Assembly: GCA_025194985.1 (NCBI GenBank)
Contig: JAOANE010000046.1
Coordinates: 1-64,000 of the forward strand
From: Regnicoccus frigidus
GTDB lineage: Bacteria; Cyanobacteriota; Cyanobacteriia; PCC-6307; Cyanobiaceae
Direction: 5' to 3'
DNA length: 64,000 bases
Within the stretch, counting starts at the first letter, position 1. Each line of letters begins with the position of its first letter. A model generated the notes under the pieces. The model worked only from the letters and a program-made list of their open reading frames with translations. It was not told the DNA's origin and made no database searches. This document shows positions 7,410 through 17,233 of this stretch, one piece after another. A program made the position numbers and the translations under genes.

Positions 7410-8789
7410 ATGAGCTCCGCCCTGAAGGTCAAGACCAGCCCCCGTCCCGGCAGCCGCTTGGCGCTGGAGGTGGAGATCCCGGGCGGCCGCTCCAAGGCCA
7501 GCTACGAAGCAGCGGTGACCAAGCTCAGCCGCAGCGTGCGTCTGCCGGGCTTTCGCCAGGGCAAGGTGCCCCGTCCGGTGTTGCTGCAGCAGATCGGCCC
7601 CCTGCGCATCCGCGCCACGGCCCTCGAGGACCTGGTCGATAGCGTCTGGCGCGATGCCCTCGAGCAGGCAGCCATCGCTCCGCTCAGCCAGCCTGAATTG
7701 AGCGAGGGATTCGAGGCCCTGCTGGCCCGCTTCAGCCCCGGAGAGGAACTGACCCTCACCCTCGAACTCGACATCCAGCCCTCCCCCAGCCTGCGCACCA
7801 CCAAGGGCCTGGTGGCGGAGGCCGAAGCTGTGGCCTACGACCCGGCCCGGATCGAGGAATTGATTGAACAGTCGCGGAAGCAGTTGGCCGCGCTGGTTCC
7901 TGTGGAAGATCGCCCCGCCGGCCGTGGTGACCAGGCCGTGGTCAGCTTCAGCGGCACCTATGTCGACAGCGGCGAAGCGATCGAAGGTGGCAGCGCCGAC
8001 GACCTCGAAGTGGAACTCGAAGAGGGCCGGATGATCCCGGGTTTTGTCGAAGGGATCCTCGGGATGGCCCTGGGCGAGAACCGTGAGGTCAGCTGCCGCT
8101 TCCCCGACGACTACCCCCAGGAAGACGCGCGCGGCCGGGAAGCCTGTTTTGCCATGACCCTGAAGGATCTCAAGGCTCGCGAGCTGCCCGAGCTCGATGA
8201 TGCCTTCGCCCAGCAGGCCAGCGAAAAGGCGACCCTCGCTGAGATGCGGGCCGATCTGGAACAGCGCCTTCGCGATGATTCCGAGCGCCGTTCGCGCAAC
8301 AACCGCCACGAGGCCCTGCTCGCCGCCCTGGTGGAAGAGCTGGAGGTGGAGCTGCCGGAAACCCTGATCCAGCAGGAGATCCGTGCCTTGATCGAGCAGA
8401 CCGCCAGTCAGGTGGCCCAGCAGGGCATGGACATCAAGAGCCTGTTCACCCCGGAGCTGGTCCGCAGCCTGATGGAAAGCTCGCGCCCGGAGGCCGAGCT
8501 GCGCCTGAAGCGCAACCTGGCGCTTGAGGCTCTGGCGACGGCAGAGCAGATCGAGGTCGAGGCCGGGGCGATCGACGCCAAGCTCAAGGAGGTCAGCAGT
8601 GGCCTCAAGCAGCAGGAAAGCATCGATCCGGCCCGGCTGCGCGCAGCCCTGGCTGAAGATCTGCTCCGCAACAAGCTGCTCGACTGGCTGGAGGAACACA
8701 GCACGGTTACGGAGAAAGCACCTGACCAGGCCGCTGACCAGGCCGCCGATGGGCCCGATGACGGTCAACCCGCCAGCGGCGAGGGCTGA
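7410..8789 (+). CDS. tig: Trigger factor (ribosome-associated chaperone/PPIase)
   Basis: Trigger factor binds ribosomal protein uL23 at the exit tunnel and shelters nascent chains. The ribosome-binding signature is LPGFRQGKVPRPVLLQQIG in the N-terminal domain. The FKBP-type domain carries FSGTYVDSGEAIEGG and GRMIPGFVEGILGMALGE. The rest is the helical C-terminal chaperone domain, ending in an acidic, Gln/Asp-rich tail. The length of 459 matches the family. It is the first gene of tig-clpP-clpX, an arrangement conserved in many bacteria that couples early folding with ClpXP degradation. Confidence 0.97.
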   Translation: MSSALKVKTSPRPGSRLALEVEIPGGRSKASYEAAVTKLSRSVRLPGFRQGKVPRPVLLQQIGPLRIRATALEDLVDSVWRDALEQAAIAPLSQPELSEGFEALLARFSPGEELTLTLELDIQPSPSLRTTKGLVAEAEAVAYDPARIEELIEQSRKQLAALVPVEDRPAGRGDQAVVSFSGTYVDSGEAIEGGSADDLEVELEEGRMIPGFVEGILGMALGENREVSCRFPDDYPQEDARGREACFAMTLKDLKARELPELDDAFAQQASEKATLAEMRADLEQRLRDDSERRSRNNRHEALLAALVEELEVELPETLIQQEIRALIEQTASQVAQQGMDIKSLFTPELVRSLMESSRPEAELRLKRNLALEALATAEQIEVEAGAIDAKLKEVSSGLKQQESIDPARLRAALAEDLLRNKLLDWLEEHSTVTEKAPDQAADQAADGPDDGQPASGEG

Positions 8790-8836
8790 GTCGGCCATAG
8801 ATTGCAGCCTCCACCCGTTCCATTCGTGCCTGCCGC

Positions 8837-9559
8837 GTGATCAACGCCTCTCGCCCCCATCCGATCCGTAGCCAGTGGCAGGGACCCTTCCCTGCGGCGG
8901 TTTCAGGGGCTGCCCGCCCGCTTGCTCCCCAGGGCGCTCCCGGTGTGTTGCCCACCGTGGTGGAGCAGTCGGGCCGGGGAGAGCGGGCTTTTGATATTTA
9001 TTCCCGGCTGTTGCGGGAGCGAATCATCTTCCTGGGTACTGGCATCGACGACGCCGTTGCCGATTCCCTGGTGGCGCAGCTCCTCTTTCTCGAAGCCGAA
9101 GACCCAGACAAGGACATTCAGATCTACATCAACTCACCGGGAGGTTCGGTCACCTCGGGTCTGGCCATCTACGACACCATGCAGCAAGTGGCCCCTGATG
9201 TGGTCACGATCTGCTATGGCCTGGCCGCCAGCATGGGGGCCTTCCTGCTGACCGGTGGAGCCAAGGGCAAGCGCCTGGCCCTTCCCAGCGCGCGGATCAT
9301 GATCCACCAGCCGATGGGTGGTGCCCAGGGCCAGGCCGTCGATCTCGAAATCCAGGCCAGGGAAATCCTCTACCTCAAGGACACCTTGAACAGCCTGATG
9401 GCTGAACACACCGGCCAGCCACTGGCCAAGATTGCCGAAGACACCGATCGCGATTACTTTCTTTCTCCACCTGAAGCCGTCGCCTACGGCCTGATCGATC
9501 GTGTCGTGGATGACGAGACTCCAGCCGATGCCGAACAGGTGGGAGCCAGCCTGGCCTGA
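8837..9559 (+). CDS. clpP: ATP-dependent Clp protease proteolytic subunit
   Basis: ClpP forms the tetradecameric serine protease chamber that works with ClpX. The catalytic serine is in GLAASMGAFLL, the histidine in RIMIHQPMGG, and the aspartate in the EDTDRDYF region. INSPGGSVTSGLAIYD is the usual oxyanion-hole strand. The start is GTG at 8837, 47 bp after tig. The first ~35 residues before PTVVEQSGRGERAFDIYSRL would be propeptide-like and are cleaved in related proteins. Being next to clpX, this is probably the ClpP2-type paralogue of cyanobacteria; further clpP/clpR genes are expected elsewhere. Confidence 0.95.
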   Translation: MINASRPHPIRSQWQGPFPAAVSGAARPLAPQGAPGVLPTVVEQSGRGERAFDIYSRLLRERIIFLGTGIDDAVADSLVAQLLFLEAEDPDKDIQIYINSPGGSVTSGLAIYDTMQQVAPDVVTICYGLAASMGAFLLTGGAKGKRLALPSARIMIHQPMGGAQGQAVDLEIQAREILYLKDTLNSLMAEHTGQPLAKIAEDTDRDYFLSPPEAVAYGLIDRVVDDETPADAEQVGASLA

Positions 9560-9640
9560 GCTCTACCGTTGCATCGACGCGATCGACATTCCCCCGCGCT
9601 TTCGCCGCAGCTTTCCCCTTCGCTCTGAAGCCTCCGCCTG

Positions 9641-10987
<1,347 letters not shown>

Positions 10988-11005
10988 GGCCGGAAGGACG
11001 CCGCC

Positions 11006-11683
11006 ATGGCCGCCGCTGACCATCTGCAGGTGCCTCGCCAGCATGGTCTGTTCGACCATCACGGCATCGACCTGGGCGACGGCACTGTCGTCCACTACCT
11101 CGAAGGCAGCCAGATCCTGCGCAGTCCGCTCGAGCAGTTCCGCCGCGGCGAAGACGCCACCGTGGTGTCCTACGACCCGGCCGCCATCTCCCCTTCGGGC
11201 GTGACCCTCAGGCGGGCCATGGGCCGGCTCGGCGAGCAGCGCTACAACCTGGTGTTCAACAACTGCGAACACTTCGCGATCTGGTGCAAGACCGGCCACC
11301 ACCGCAGCACCCAGGTGGAGGACTGGCTGCGCAACGGCAGCTTCGGCGCCCTCGCCATCGGCCAGTTCGTCCCAGCGGCCCTGCTGGTGGCCGTTCGTCT
11401 GCTCCTGCGCCAGGGCCTCTCGCTCGATAACGGCCGCGACCTGGCCCTGAAGAGCCTGGAGCAGCTCGATGGCCTGCGCCAGCGCCTGCAGCAGCGGCTT
11501 GAGCAGGAACTGGAGCAGGCGGAGCTGTGGTGGTCGAGCAAGAAAAGCGCCGACCAGTTCGGCAGGCTGCAGCTGCAGGCCCAGAACCTGGCCGACCAGC
11601 TCGCCACGGTGGAGGAGCTGGAAGGAAGGCTGCAGAAGCTGATCGGAGAGGGGACATCCGGCCCGGGACCCACCGCCCCATGA
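11006..11683 (+). CDS. LRAT-like papain-fold (NlpC/P60 superfamily) protein with coiled coil
   Basis: The N-terminal ~100 residues match the lecithin:retinol acyltransferase (LRAT) pattern. FDHHGIDLGDGTVVHYLEG supplies the two conserved histidines (His18, His30) and NNCEHFAIWCKTG supplies the catalytic Cys87 in the NCEHF motif. A hydrophobic stretch at about 112-133 (FGALAIGQFVPAALLVAVRL) may be a membrane anchor. Residues ~145-215 form a strong Gln/Glu/Leu coiled coil. LRAT enzymes transfer acyl groups through a Cys thioester; bacterial members are mostly uncharacterised, so the substrate is unknown. A good GGAAGGA ribosome site precedes the ATG. The gene is 18 bp after clpX, and its stop overlaps the dnaX start (ATGA). 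Confidence 0.8.
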   Translation: MAAADHLQVPRQHGLFDHHGIDLGDGTVVHYLEGSQILRSPLEQFRRGEDATVVSYDPAAISPSGVTLRRAMGRLGEQRYNLVFNNCEHFAIWCKTGHHRSTQVEDWLRNGSFGALAIGQFVPAALLVAVRLLLRQGLSLDNGRDLALKSLEQLDGLRQRLQQRLEQELEQAELWWSSKKSADQFGRLQLQAQNLADQLATVEELEGRLQKLIGEGTSGPGPTAP

Positions 11684-13467
11684 GCGAGGCCCGCGCCTAT
11701 GAACCGCTGCACCAGAAGTACCGGCCGCAGCGGTTCGACCAGCTGGTTGGCCAGGAGGCGATTGCGGCCACGCTGCGTAACGCCCTGCTGCAGAACCGGA
11801 TCGCCCCCGCCTACCTGTTCAGTGGCCCGCGGGGCACCGGCAAGACCTCCAGTGCCCGGATCCTGGCCCGTTCGCTGAATTGTGGCGCCAGCGCCGCCCC
11901 CACCCCGGAACCCTGCGGGGTCTGTGAGATCTGCCACTCGATCACCGCAGGCAACGCCCTCGATGTGATCGAGATCGACGCGGCCTCCAACACCGGCGTC
12001 GACAACATCCGCGAGCTGATCGAGCGTTCCCGTTTCGCACCGGTCCAGGCCCGCTGGAAGGTCTACGTGATCGACGAGTGCCACATGCTCTCGACCGCGG
12101 CCTTCAACGCCCTGCTCAAAACACTGGAGGAGCCGCCGCCCCGGGTGGTGTTCGTGCTGGCCACCACGGATCCGCAGCGCGTCCTGCCGACGATCCTCTC
12201 CCGTTGCCAGCGCTTCGATTTTCGCCGCATCCCGCTGGCGGCCCTGGAGGGCCACCTGCGCTACATCGCCGAGCAGGAGCAGATCGGCATCACCCCGGAG
12301 GCCCTGCAGGTGGTGGCGCAACGGGCCCAGGGAGGGCTGAGGGATGCGGAGAGCCTGCTCGACCAGCTCAGCCTGTTGCCGGCTCCGATCGAAGTCGGGG
12401 CGATCTGGGAGCTGCTCGGGGCCGTGCCGGAGCAGGAACTGCTCAACCTGGGCATGGCTCTGGCTGCCTTTGAGCCCCTGGAGCTGATCGAGGCCTGCCG
12501 CCTGCTGCTTGACCGCGGCCGCGAACCTTCCGCGGTGCTCCAGGGGCTGGCCTCCCTGTTGCGCGATCTGGTGTTGGCCGTAGCCGCCCCGGATCGGCCC
12601 GAACTGAGCAGCCTTTCCCCCCAGTACCGGCCCCAGCTGCTTGAGCTGGCCCAGCGGCTCAGCAGTGATCGGTTGCTGCGCTGGCAGAGCCAACTGAGGG
12701 GCAGCGAACAACAATTGCGCCAGAGCATCCAGCCGCGGCTCTGGCTGGAGGTGTTGCTGTTGGGGTTGCTGGCCGAACCAGCAGCCGTTGCCATCGCCAA
12801 GCCGGTACACCCAGCTCCCTCAACCGCCCCTCGCGTTCAGGCCGCCCCTCTGCCCGTCCCCCGATACGCCGCTCCTCCGCCCCTCGCCCCTGAACCCAGC
12901 CCTGATCCGCCGCCGCTTCCCGTTGGGGTGCCAGATGCGACCAGCCAGAACCTGGCTGAGTTGTGGCAGCAGATCCTTTCCTGCCTGGAGCTGCCTTCGA
13001 CGCGCATGTTGTTGTCCCAGCAGGCGTCGCTGGCGCGGCTCGACAGCCAGCGGGCCGTGGTGCAGGTCAGCGGAAACTGGATCCCGATGGTGCAGAGCCG
13101 GTTACCCCTGCTGGAGAAAGCACTGCTGAGTGCGCTGGGCAGCCCGCGCCAGCTGCTGCTGGAAAGCCACCAGGGCCCTGCAGTCCAACCTGTGGCCCCG
13201 AGTCCAAGTGCTCCGGCTGTCCCAGCTGCGATCCCCAGGGCCCCAGCGGTTCAACCTGTGGCGCCCGTTGCAGCATCGCCTGCGCCCCAAGCCCCTAGTC
13301 CCGCTGCTGCTCTGGCTCCCACGGCCCCAGCTCCGACGGCCCCGGAACCCCAGCGGATCGCGCAACCGCTTGAAGAGCAGGCCCGCCGGCTGGCGGAGTT
13401 CTTCAACGGAGAGGTGGTCAGCCTGATCGAGGAACCTGGGAGTGAGGGCGAAACTCTTGCCGAGTAA
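11680..13467 (+). CDS. dnaX: DNA polymerase III subunit gamma/tau
   Basis: DnaX is the clamp-loader ATPase. The ATG at 11680 begins MSEARAYEPLHQKYRPQRFD, the usual start of the family, and overlaps the preceding stop. Walker A is LFSGPRGTGKTSSARILARS. The zinc module cysteines are in SLNCGAS and CGVCEICHS. Walker B is VIDECHMLS and the SRC sensor is ILSRCQRFDF. After the helical domain III there is a long Pro/Ala-rich linker (about residues 370-430), a second conserved block (NLAELWQQIL to LLLES) and another Pro/Ala-rich stretch. I see no A-run resembling the E. coli frameshift site, so a separate gamma form is not evident. Confidence 0.95.
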   Translation: MSEARAYEPLHQKYRPQRFDQLVGQEAIAATLRNALLQNRIAPAYLFSGPRGTGKTSSARILARSLNCGASAAPTPEPCGVCEICHSITAGNALDVIEIDAASNTGVDNIRELIERSRFAPVQARWKVYVIDECHMLSTAAFNALLKTLEEPPPRVVFVLATTDPQRVLPTILSRCQRFDFRRIPLAALEGHLRYIAEQEQIGITPEALQVVAQRAQGGLRDAESLLDQLSLLPAPIEVGAIWELLGAVPEQELLNLGMALAAFEPLELIEACRLLLDRGREPSAVLQGLASLLRDLVLAVAAPDRPELSSLSPQYRPQLLELAQRLSSDRLLRWQSQLRGSEQQLRQSIQPRLWLEVLLLGLLAEPAAVAIAKPVHPAPSTAPRVQAAPLPVPRYAAPPPLAPEPSPDPPPLPVGVPDATSQNLAELWQQILSCLELPSTRMLLSQQASLARLDSQRAVVQVSGNWIPMVQSRLPLLEKALLSALGSPRQLLLESHQGPAVQPVAPSPSAPAVPAAIPRAPAVQPVAPVAASPAPQAPSPAAALAPTAPAPTAPEPQRIAQPLEEQARRLAEFFNGEVVSLIEEPGSEGETLAE

Positions 13468-13479
13468 GTCAGCAGCCGA

Positions 13480-14874
13480 CTAGGACACCTGGGTGGTCAG
13501 ATCGGGATCGCCGGGCAGGGCGTCGTCGTCGTCGGGATCGTCATGGAAGACGCCGAGATGGAGGGTCTTGGCCCAGACCAGTCGCTTCGGCAAGAGGGCC
13601 ATGCGCAGCGCCACCCAGGGGATCACCACGAACCAGTGGGCCAGATAGCCCATGCCCAGGGCGATGGAGAACGGGTTCATCGGCGGCAGGGCAGGCCCCT
13701 CGGCTGAACGGCGGCAACCGATCACCATGGCCCCGCCCGTCAGTCCTGATGCCACGAAGGTCAGGGGCCAGATGGCTGGCTGGGAGCGGGTCAGCAGGGC
13801 GGTGAACAGATCGAACGCTCCAATCACCGGCAAGGCGTACTGGATGAAAAAGAAGACACCGAGATCCAAGCGCTTGCGCAGCGATAGGCGGGAGGAGGTA
13901 AGGCCTGGCCAGTAATCGAAGAAGCGCTGCAGCCCCCCTTCGGCCCAGCGCTGCCGTTGTCTCCAGAGCGAGGGCAGGGTCAGAACCGCCTCTTCCTCCA
14001 CTGGCGGATTCCACAGCATTCCAACCGGATGCCCAGCCAGCAGCAGGCGGAAGCTGAGGTCAAGGTCATCGGTAACGGTCTCTTCGTTGAATCCACCGCA
14101 AGCCGCGAGCGCGTCACGGCGGAGCAGCTGGCCATTGCCGCGCAGCTCAGCGATTCCGCCGGCAAGCAAGCGCCCCTCCTGGATCCCAGCGTCGAGAGCC
14201 ATTTCCATGGCCTGGCCCCGGGTGAGCAGGTTGCGCTCGGTGTTCACCACCGCCTTGCGCAACTGAACCGCCGACCAACGGCCGGTTTCGGCATGGGCCA
14301 CCAGCCGCTGGAGCAGATCGGCCTGCAGCCCGGCATCGGCATCGAGCACCAGCATCCAGCGGCCCTGAAGGCGGTCGAGAACGGTGTTGAGCGCCCCTGA
14401 TTTGCCGCCGCCCGCCTCGCGGCTGCGCCGGATCACGGTGAGCTGGGGTGTCTGACGCTCAAGATCGGCCAGCAGCCCTGCCGTGCGGTCTTCACTGCCG
14501 TCATCGACCACCCACAGCCTCAGGCAGTTGGGCGGATAGTCCAAACGGCAGACCCGCTGCACCAGCCGCACGATCACCGCTTCTTCGTCCCGGGCGGCCA
14601 CCACCACATCCACCTCGGGCCAGACCTGATCACCACCAGGCCAGGGCGAGGGGGGATCCGGCGTCGTTGACGACGGACCGCGCCAGAGGGACTGAAAGAC
14701 GGTGCGCGCCAGGTAGGTGGCCATCAGCAAGCTGACGCTGATCGCCGGCAGCAGCATGCGGGGTGGCTCAAGCCAGTGGGGAGCTACCCCGGCCCAGCCG
14801 CAGAGGATCACAAACACGGCCGCCTTGCCCCTTCGCCGCCCTGGGGCGGCCATGGCCTTCGCTGTGCCTGTCAC
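13480..14874 (-). CDS. Membrane glycosyltransferase family 2
   Basis: A GT-A fold processive-type glycosyltransferase. After two N-terminal hydrophobic segments (about residues 18-60) the catalytic domain shows VDVVVAARDEEAVI, LWVVDDGSEDRT, the DxD-type LVLDADAGLQ, the base region VTDDLDLSFRLL and the QRQRW motif. These are the D,D,D,QxxRW set of beta-glycan and lipid glycosyltransferases. Three or more membrane segments follow (FFFIQYALPVIGAFDLFTAL, WPLTFVASGLTGG, YLAHWFVVIPWVALRMALLP). The start could be GTG at 14874 or ATG at 14853. The substrate is unknown. The gene faces dnaX convergently with a 12-bp gap and follows the SpoIID/LytB gene after about 90 bp. Confidence 0.85.
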   Translation of the reverse strand: MTGTAKAMAAPGRRRGKAAVFVILCGWAGVAPHWLEPPRMLLPAISVSLLMATYLARTVFQSLWRGPSSTTPDPPSPWPGGDQVWPEVDVVVAARDEEAVIVRLVQRVCRLDYPPNCLRLWVVDDGSEDRTAGLLADLERQTPQLTVIRRSREAGGGKSGALNTVLDRLQGRWMLVLDADAGLQADLLQRLVAHAETGRWSAVQLRKAVVNTERNLLTRGQAMEMALDAGIQEGRLLAGGIAELRGNGQLLRRDALAACGGFNEETVTDDLDLSFRLLLAGHPVGMLWNPPVEEEAVLTLPSLWRQRQRWAEGGLQRFFDYWPGLTSSRLSLRKRLDLGVFFFIQYALPVIGAFDLFTALLTRSQPAIWPLTFVASGLTGGAMVIGCRRSAEGPALPPMNPFSIALGMGYLAHWFVVIPWVALRMALLPKRLVWAKTLHLGVFHDDPDDDDALPGDPDLTTQVS

Positions 14875-14962
14875 GACGACCTCTGCAGCTTCAAGACATC
14901 ACCTTCAAGAACGTGCCCTCCAGGGCCTGGATCCGTGGACGTTGAACGGTGTGGTTTCAATT

Positions 14963-16522
14963 CTAGAGGTCACCGCCAAAGGAGCTGATCGGCCTTAGAT
15001 CCGTGCCCGGGTAGTAGTGCTCGAGGATGCGCGTCAGGCTCCAGCCCCGTGCCGCCAGATCGATGGCTCCAGCCTGGGACAACCCAGCCCCATGGCCAAA
15101 GCCGCCTCCGACGAATCGCCAGGCACCGGCACCATCAGGAACCAGCTCGAACAGGGTGCTGGGCAGTTGGCGGAAGGTGCGACGGATCGCATCGAGCCGC
15201 AGAACCCGCTCCCCGGCGCTGCCCTCGACGGCCAGTGCCACCACCCGCCCGCTCGGCCCCCGCTCCAAGACCTTGAGCCGCAGGGGGGTGCCAATGCTGG
15301 GGCCGCCGCTGCGAGCTAAATCCTGGCCAATCTGGGCGCCAGTGAGCCTTCGTTGCCAGCGGAAACGGGGGTGGTCGGCGCCATAGGCGCTGCCGCCCTG
15401 GCTCAGGAGTCCGGGCAGCAGGGTCGCTGGCAGAGGGACGGCGAAGCGTTGGGCAAAGGCGCTCGGCCCATCCGGACGGGCCTGCAGATAGGGGCGGGCC
15501 TCGCCGCTCCAGACCTCCTCGAACCCAGCGGAGATGCCGCCATTGGTGGCGTGATACACCGCGTGAATCGGTTCGTTCCCAAAGCTGAGTACCTGGCCCT
15601 GGGTGGCCTGAATGGCCCCACGCACGGCAGCGCCGGCCTGGCGGGGATCGGCATAGACCTGGCACTGGGTGTCAGCGCAGAGGTGGTAGCCATCGGTGGC
15701 GAAGCGGTGGCGGTTGCGCAAGGCCCAGGTGCGTGCCAGCACCGCCTGGGCCGCCAGGGCCGCCGCTGGCGAGCGGGCGCCAATTTCGTGGGGAACCACC
15801 CCGAGCAGGTAGCGCTCGATCGGCACCTGCTCGATCAGGCTCCAGCCGCCGTAGGCGTTCGCCTGGAGGCGGAACGGTCCTTGGAACACCCCGCCGTCCC
15901 AGCGCAGCCCACCGGGAGCGCTGACCTGAATCGGACCCTCCAGCAGCGCGCCCGCCGGGGTTTCGAGCGTCAGACGGCTGTTCAGCACCTGCCTCTGCTC
16001 GCGGGCCGTGAACCCTTGCGGAGCGGTCGATCCCAGCGGTGCCCACACCTCAAATTCCCTGGGGAAGGCGACCTGGGCTGGCACACCGAGTGCTTGCCAG
16101 GCCGTGGCCGCCTGCTCGGCACTCTCGAAGCTGGCGAACGGCCCCAGCACACTGCGCTCCAGGGGCAGCGGTTCGGCGAGGGGCCGCTCCCGCCAGCGCA
16201 GGGTCAGGCTGGCCGCGCTGCTGCTCTGCCCGGAGGCATCGGTGAGGGTCACAGCTCCACTGGCCGCCTGCAGCACCAGCGGAGCTGCAGGGCCCAGCCT
16301 TGAGGCCAGACCAATCCAGAGCACGGGATTGTTTCCGTTCAGTGGCGGCGGCGGCTGGGTCGGCCAGTGCAGCGCCACTGGAGCGGACGCGGCACGGCAC
16401 CCCGCCGCCATCGACAGCGAAGCACCGAGACCCAGCAAGGCGGCCGCTAGGCGTTGCTTGGAAAGGAAGTGCCTGGAAGGGCGGTGACTGGAGCGGGCCT
16501 GAAGCAGGGTCAGGTGAGGCAT
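14963..16522 (-). CDS. SpoIID/LytB domain protein, exported
   Basis: The ATG at 16522 gives 519 residues with an N-terminal signal (LAAALLGLGASLSMAAGCRA). A lipobox-like Cys is present, but the -3 residue is not ideal. The SpoIID domain is in the C-terminal half: VPIERYLLGVVPHEIGA, AAQAVLARTWAL, CQVYADP, YHATNGGISAG, and near the end GGGFGHGAGLSQAGA. SpoIID is a lytic transglycosylase acting on denuded peptidoglycan in sporulating bacteria. In non-sporulating cyanobacteria this exported version probably acts on, or binds, cell-wall glycan, but its activity is unproven. It is divergent from rpmI. Confidence 0.9.
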   Translation of the reverse strand: MPHLTLLQARSSHRPSRHFLSKQRLAAALLGLGASLSMAAGCRAASAPVALHWPTQPPPPLNGNNPVLWIGLASRLGPAAPLVLQAASGAVTLTDASGQSSSAASLTLRWRERPLAEPLPLERSVLGPFASFESAEQAATAWQALGVPAQVAFPREFEVWAPLGSTAPQGFTAREQRQVLNSRLTLETPAGALLEGPIQVSAPGGLRWDGGVFQGPFRLQANAYGGWSLIEQVPIERYLLGVVPHEIGARSPAAALAAQAVLARTWALRNRHRFATDGYHLCADTQCQVYADPRQAGAAVRGAIQATQGQVLSFGNEPIHAVYHATNGGISAGFEEVWSGEARPYLQARPDGPSAFAQRFAVPLPATLLPGLLSQGGSAYGADHPRFRWQRRLTGAQIGQDLARSGGPSIGTPLRLKVLERGPSGRVVALAVEGSAGERVLRLDAIRRTFRQLPSTLFELVPDGAGAWRFVGGGFGHGAGLSQAGAIDLAARGWSLTRILEHYYPGTDLRPISSFGGDL

Positions 16523-16574
16523 GGGCGGCAGCAAGGCGGCAGGGGTTCAGAAAGGACAGGGAAGCAGGGGGGAG

Positions 16575-16604
16575 TTGGCGGAAGGCGCTTCCACGTCGTA
16601 CTTT
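16575..16604 (+). promoter_or_regulatory. Candidate rpmI promoter
   Basis: TTGGCG (16575-16580) and TACTTT (16599-16604) are separated by 18 bp. The predicted start would leave a leader of about 20 nt. The spacer holds a small inverted repeat GGAAG/CTTCC (16580-16592). Confidence 0.4.
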
Positions 16605-16629
16605 GGTTGTTTGTGGTTGGGCGGAAGAG

Positions 16630-16830
16630 ATGCCGAAACTCAAGACCCGCAGAGCTGCGGCCAAGCGCTTCAGGCTCAGCGGTAACGGGAAATTCATGCG
16701 CCGCCGCGCTTTCCACAATCACCTGCTTGATCACAAGAGCCCGAAACGCAAGCGCTATCTCGGCACGATGGCTGTCGTCGACGAGCGCGATGTGGACAAC
16801 GTGAGGGGCATGCTCCCTTACGCCAACTGA
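16630..16830 (+). CDS. rpmI: 50S ribosomal protein bL35
   Basis: The 66-residue protein MPKLKTRRAAAKRFRLSGNG... is a textbook bL35: very basic, with KTRRAAAKRF at the N-terminus and HLLDHKSPKRKRYLGTM in the middle. A GGAAGAG ribosome site precedes the ATG by a few bases. It is followed 32 bp later by rplT, the near-universal pairing. infC, which precedes rpmI in many bacteria, is absent here. Confidence 0.97.
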   Translation: MPKLKTRRAAAKRFRLSGNGKFMRRRAFHNHLLDHKSPKRKRYLGTMAVVDERDVDNVRGMLPYAN

Positions 16831-16862
16831 TCGACCACCCCATTCACTCCCGAAACTGATCC

Positions 16863-17210
16863 ATGGCTCGCGTCAAGAGGGGCAACGTTGCCCGCAAGCG
16901 CCGCATCAAGGTTTTAAGACTGGCCCGCGGCTTTCAGGGCAGCGGCAGCAAGTTGTTCCGTACCGCCAACCAGCGGGTGATGAAGGCCCTGTGCAATGCC
17001 TACAGGGATCGCCGCCGCCGCAAGCGTGACTTCCGCCGCCTCTGGATTGCCCGCATCAATGCGGCGGCACGCCTGAATGGCCTCAGCTACAGCCGCCTGA
17101 TCGGTGGGCTCAAGCGGGCCGATGTGCAGCTGAACCGCAAGATGTTGGCCCAGCTGGCTGTGGCCGATCCCGCCAGCTTCGCCAGTGTCGTTGGCGCAGC
17201 CAATCGCTGA
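16863..17210 (+). CDS. rplT: 50S ribosomal protein bL20
   Basis: A 115-residue basic protein starting MARVKRGNVARKRRIKVLRL, with the family segments GFQGSGSKLFRTANQRVMKA, YRDRRRRKRDFRRLWI and INAAARLNGLSYSRLI. bL20 binds 23S rRNA early in 50S assembly. In other bacteria it represses its own operon by binding the mRNA leader; whether the short leader here permits that is unclear. It is coexpressed with rpmI. Confidence 0.98.
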   Translation: MARVKRGNVARKRRIKVLRLARGFQGSGSKLFRTANQRVMKALCNAYRDRRRRKRDFRRLWIARINAAARLNGLSYSRLIGGLKRADVQLNRKMLAQLAVADPASFASVVGAANR

Positions 17211-17233
17211 TTCACCCTGAACCGGGAGGCCCC

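Noticed and set aside
7404..8798. 464-codon open frame antisense to tig
   Set aside because: It mirrors tig almost end to end, has no family resemblance, and such frames arise from GC-rich third positions. Tig has all family motifs.
11242..12810. 522-codon frame antisense to dnaX and the LRAT-like gene
   Set aside because: It spans a gene boundary on the other strand and is Gln/Arg-rich, typical of a shadow frame.
11680..13467. Programmed frameshift in dnaX giving a gamma subunit
   Set aside because: No A-rich slippery heptamer with a following hairpin is visible in the second half of the gene.
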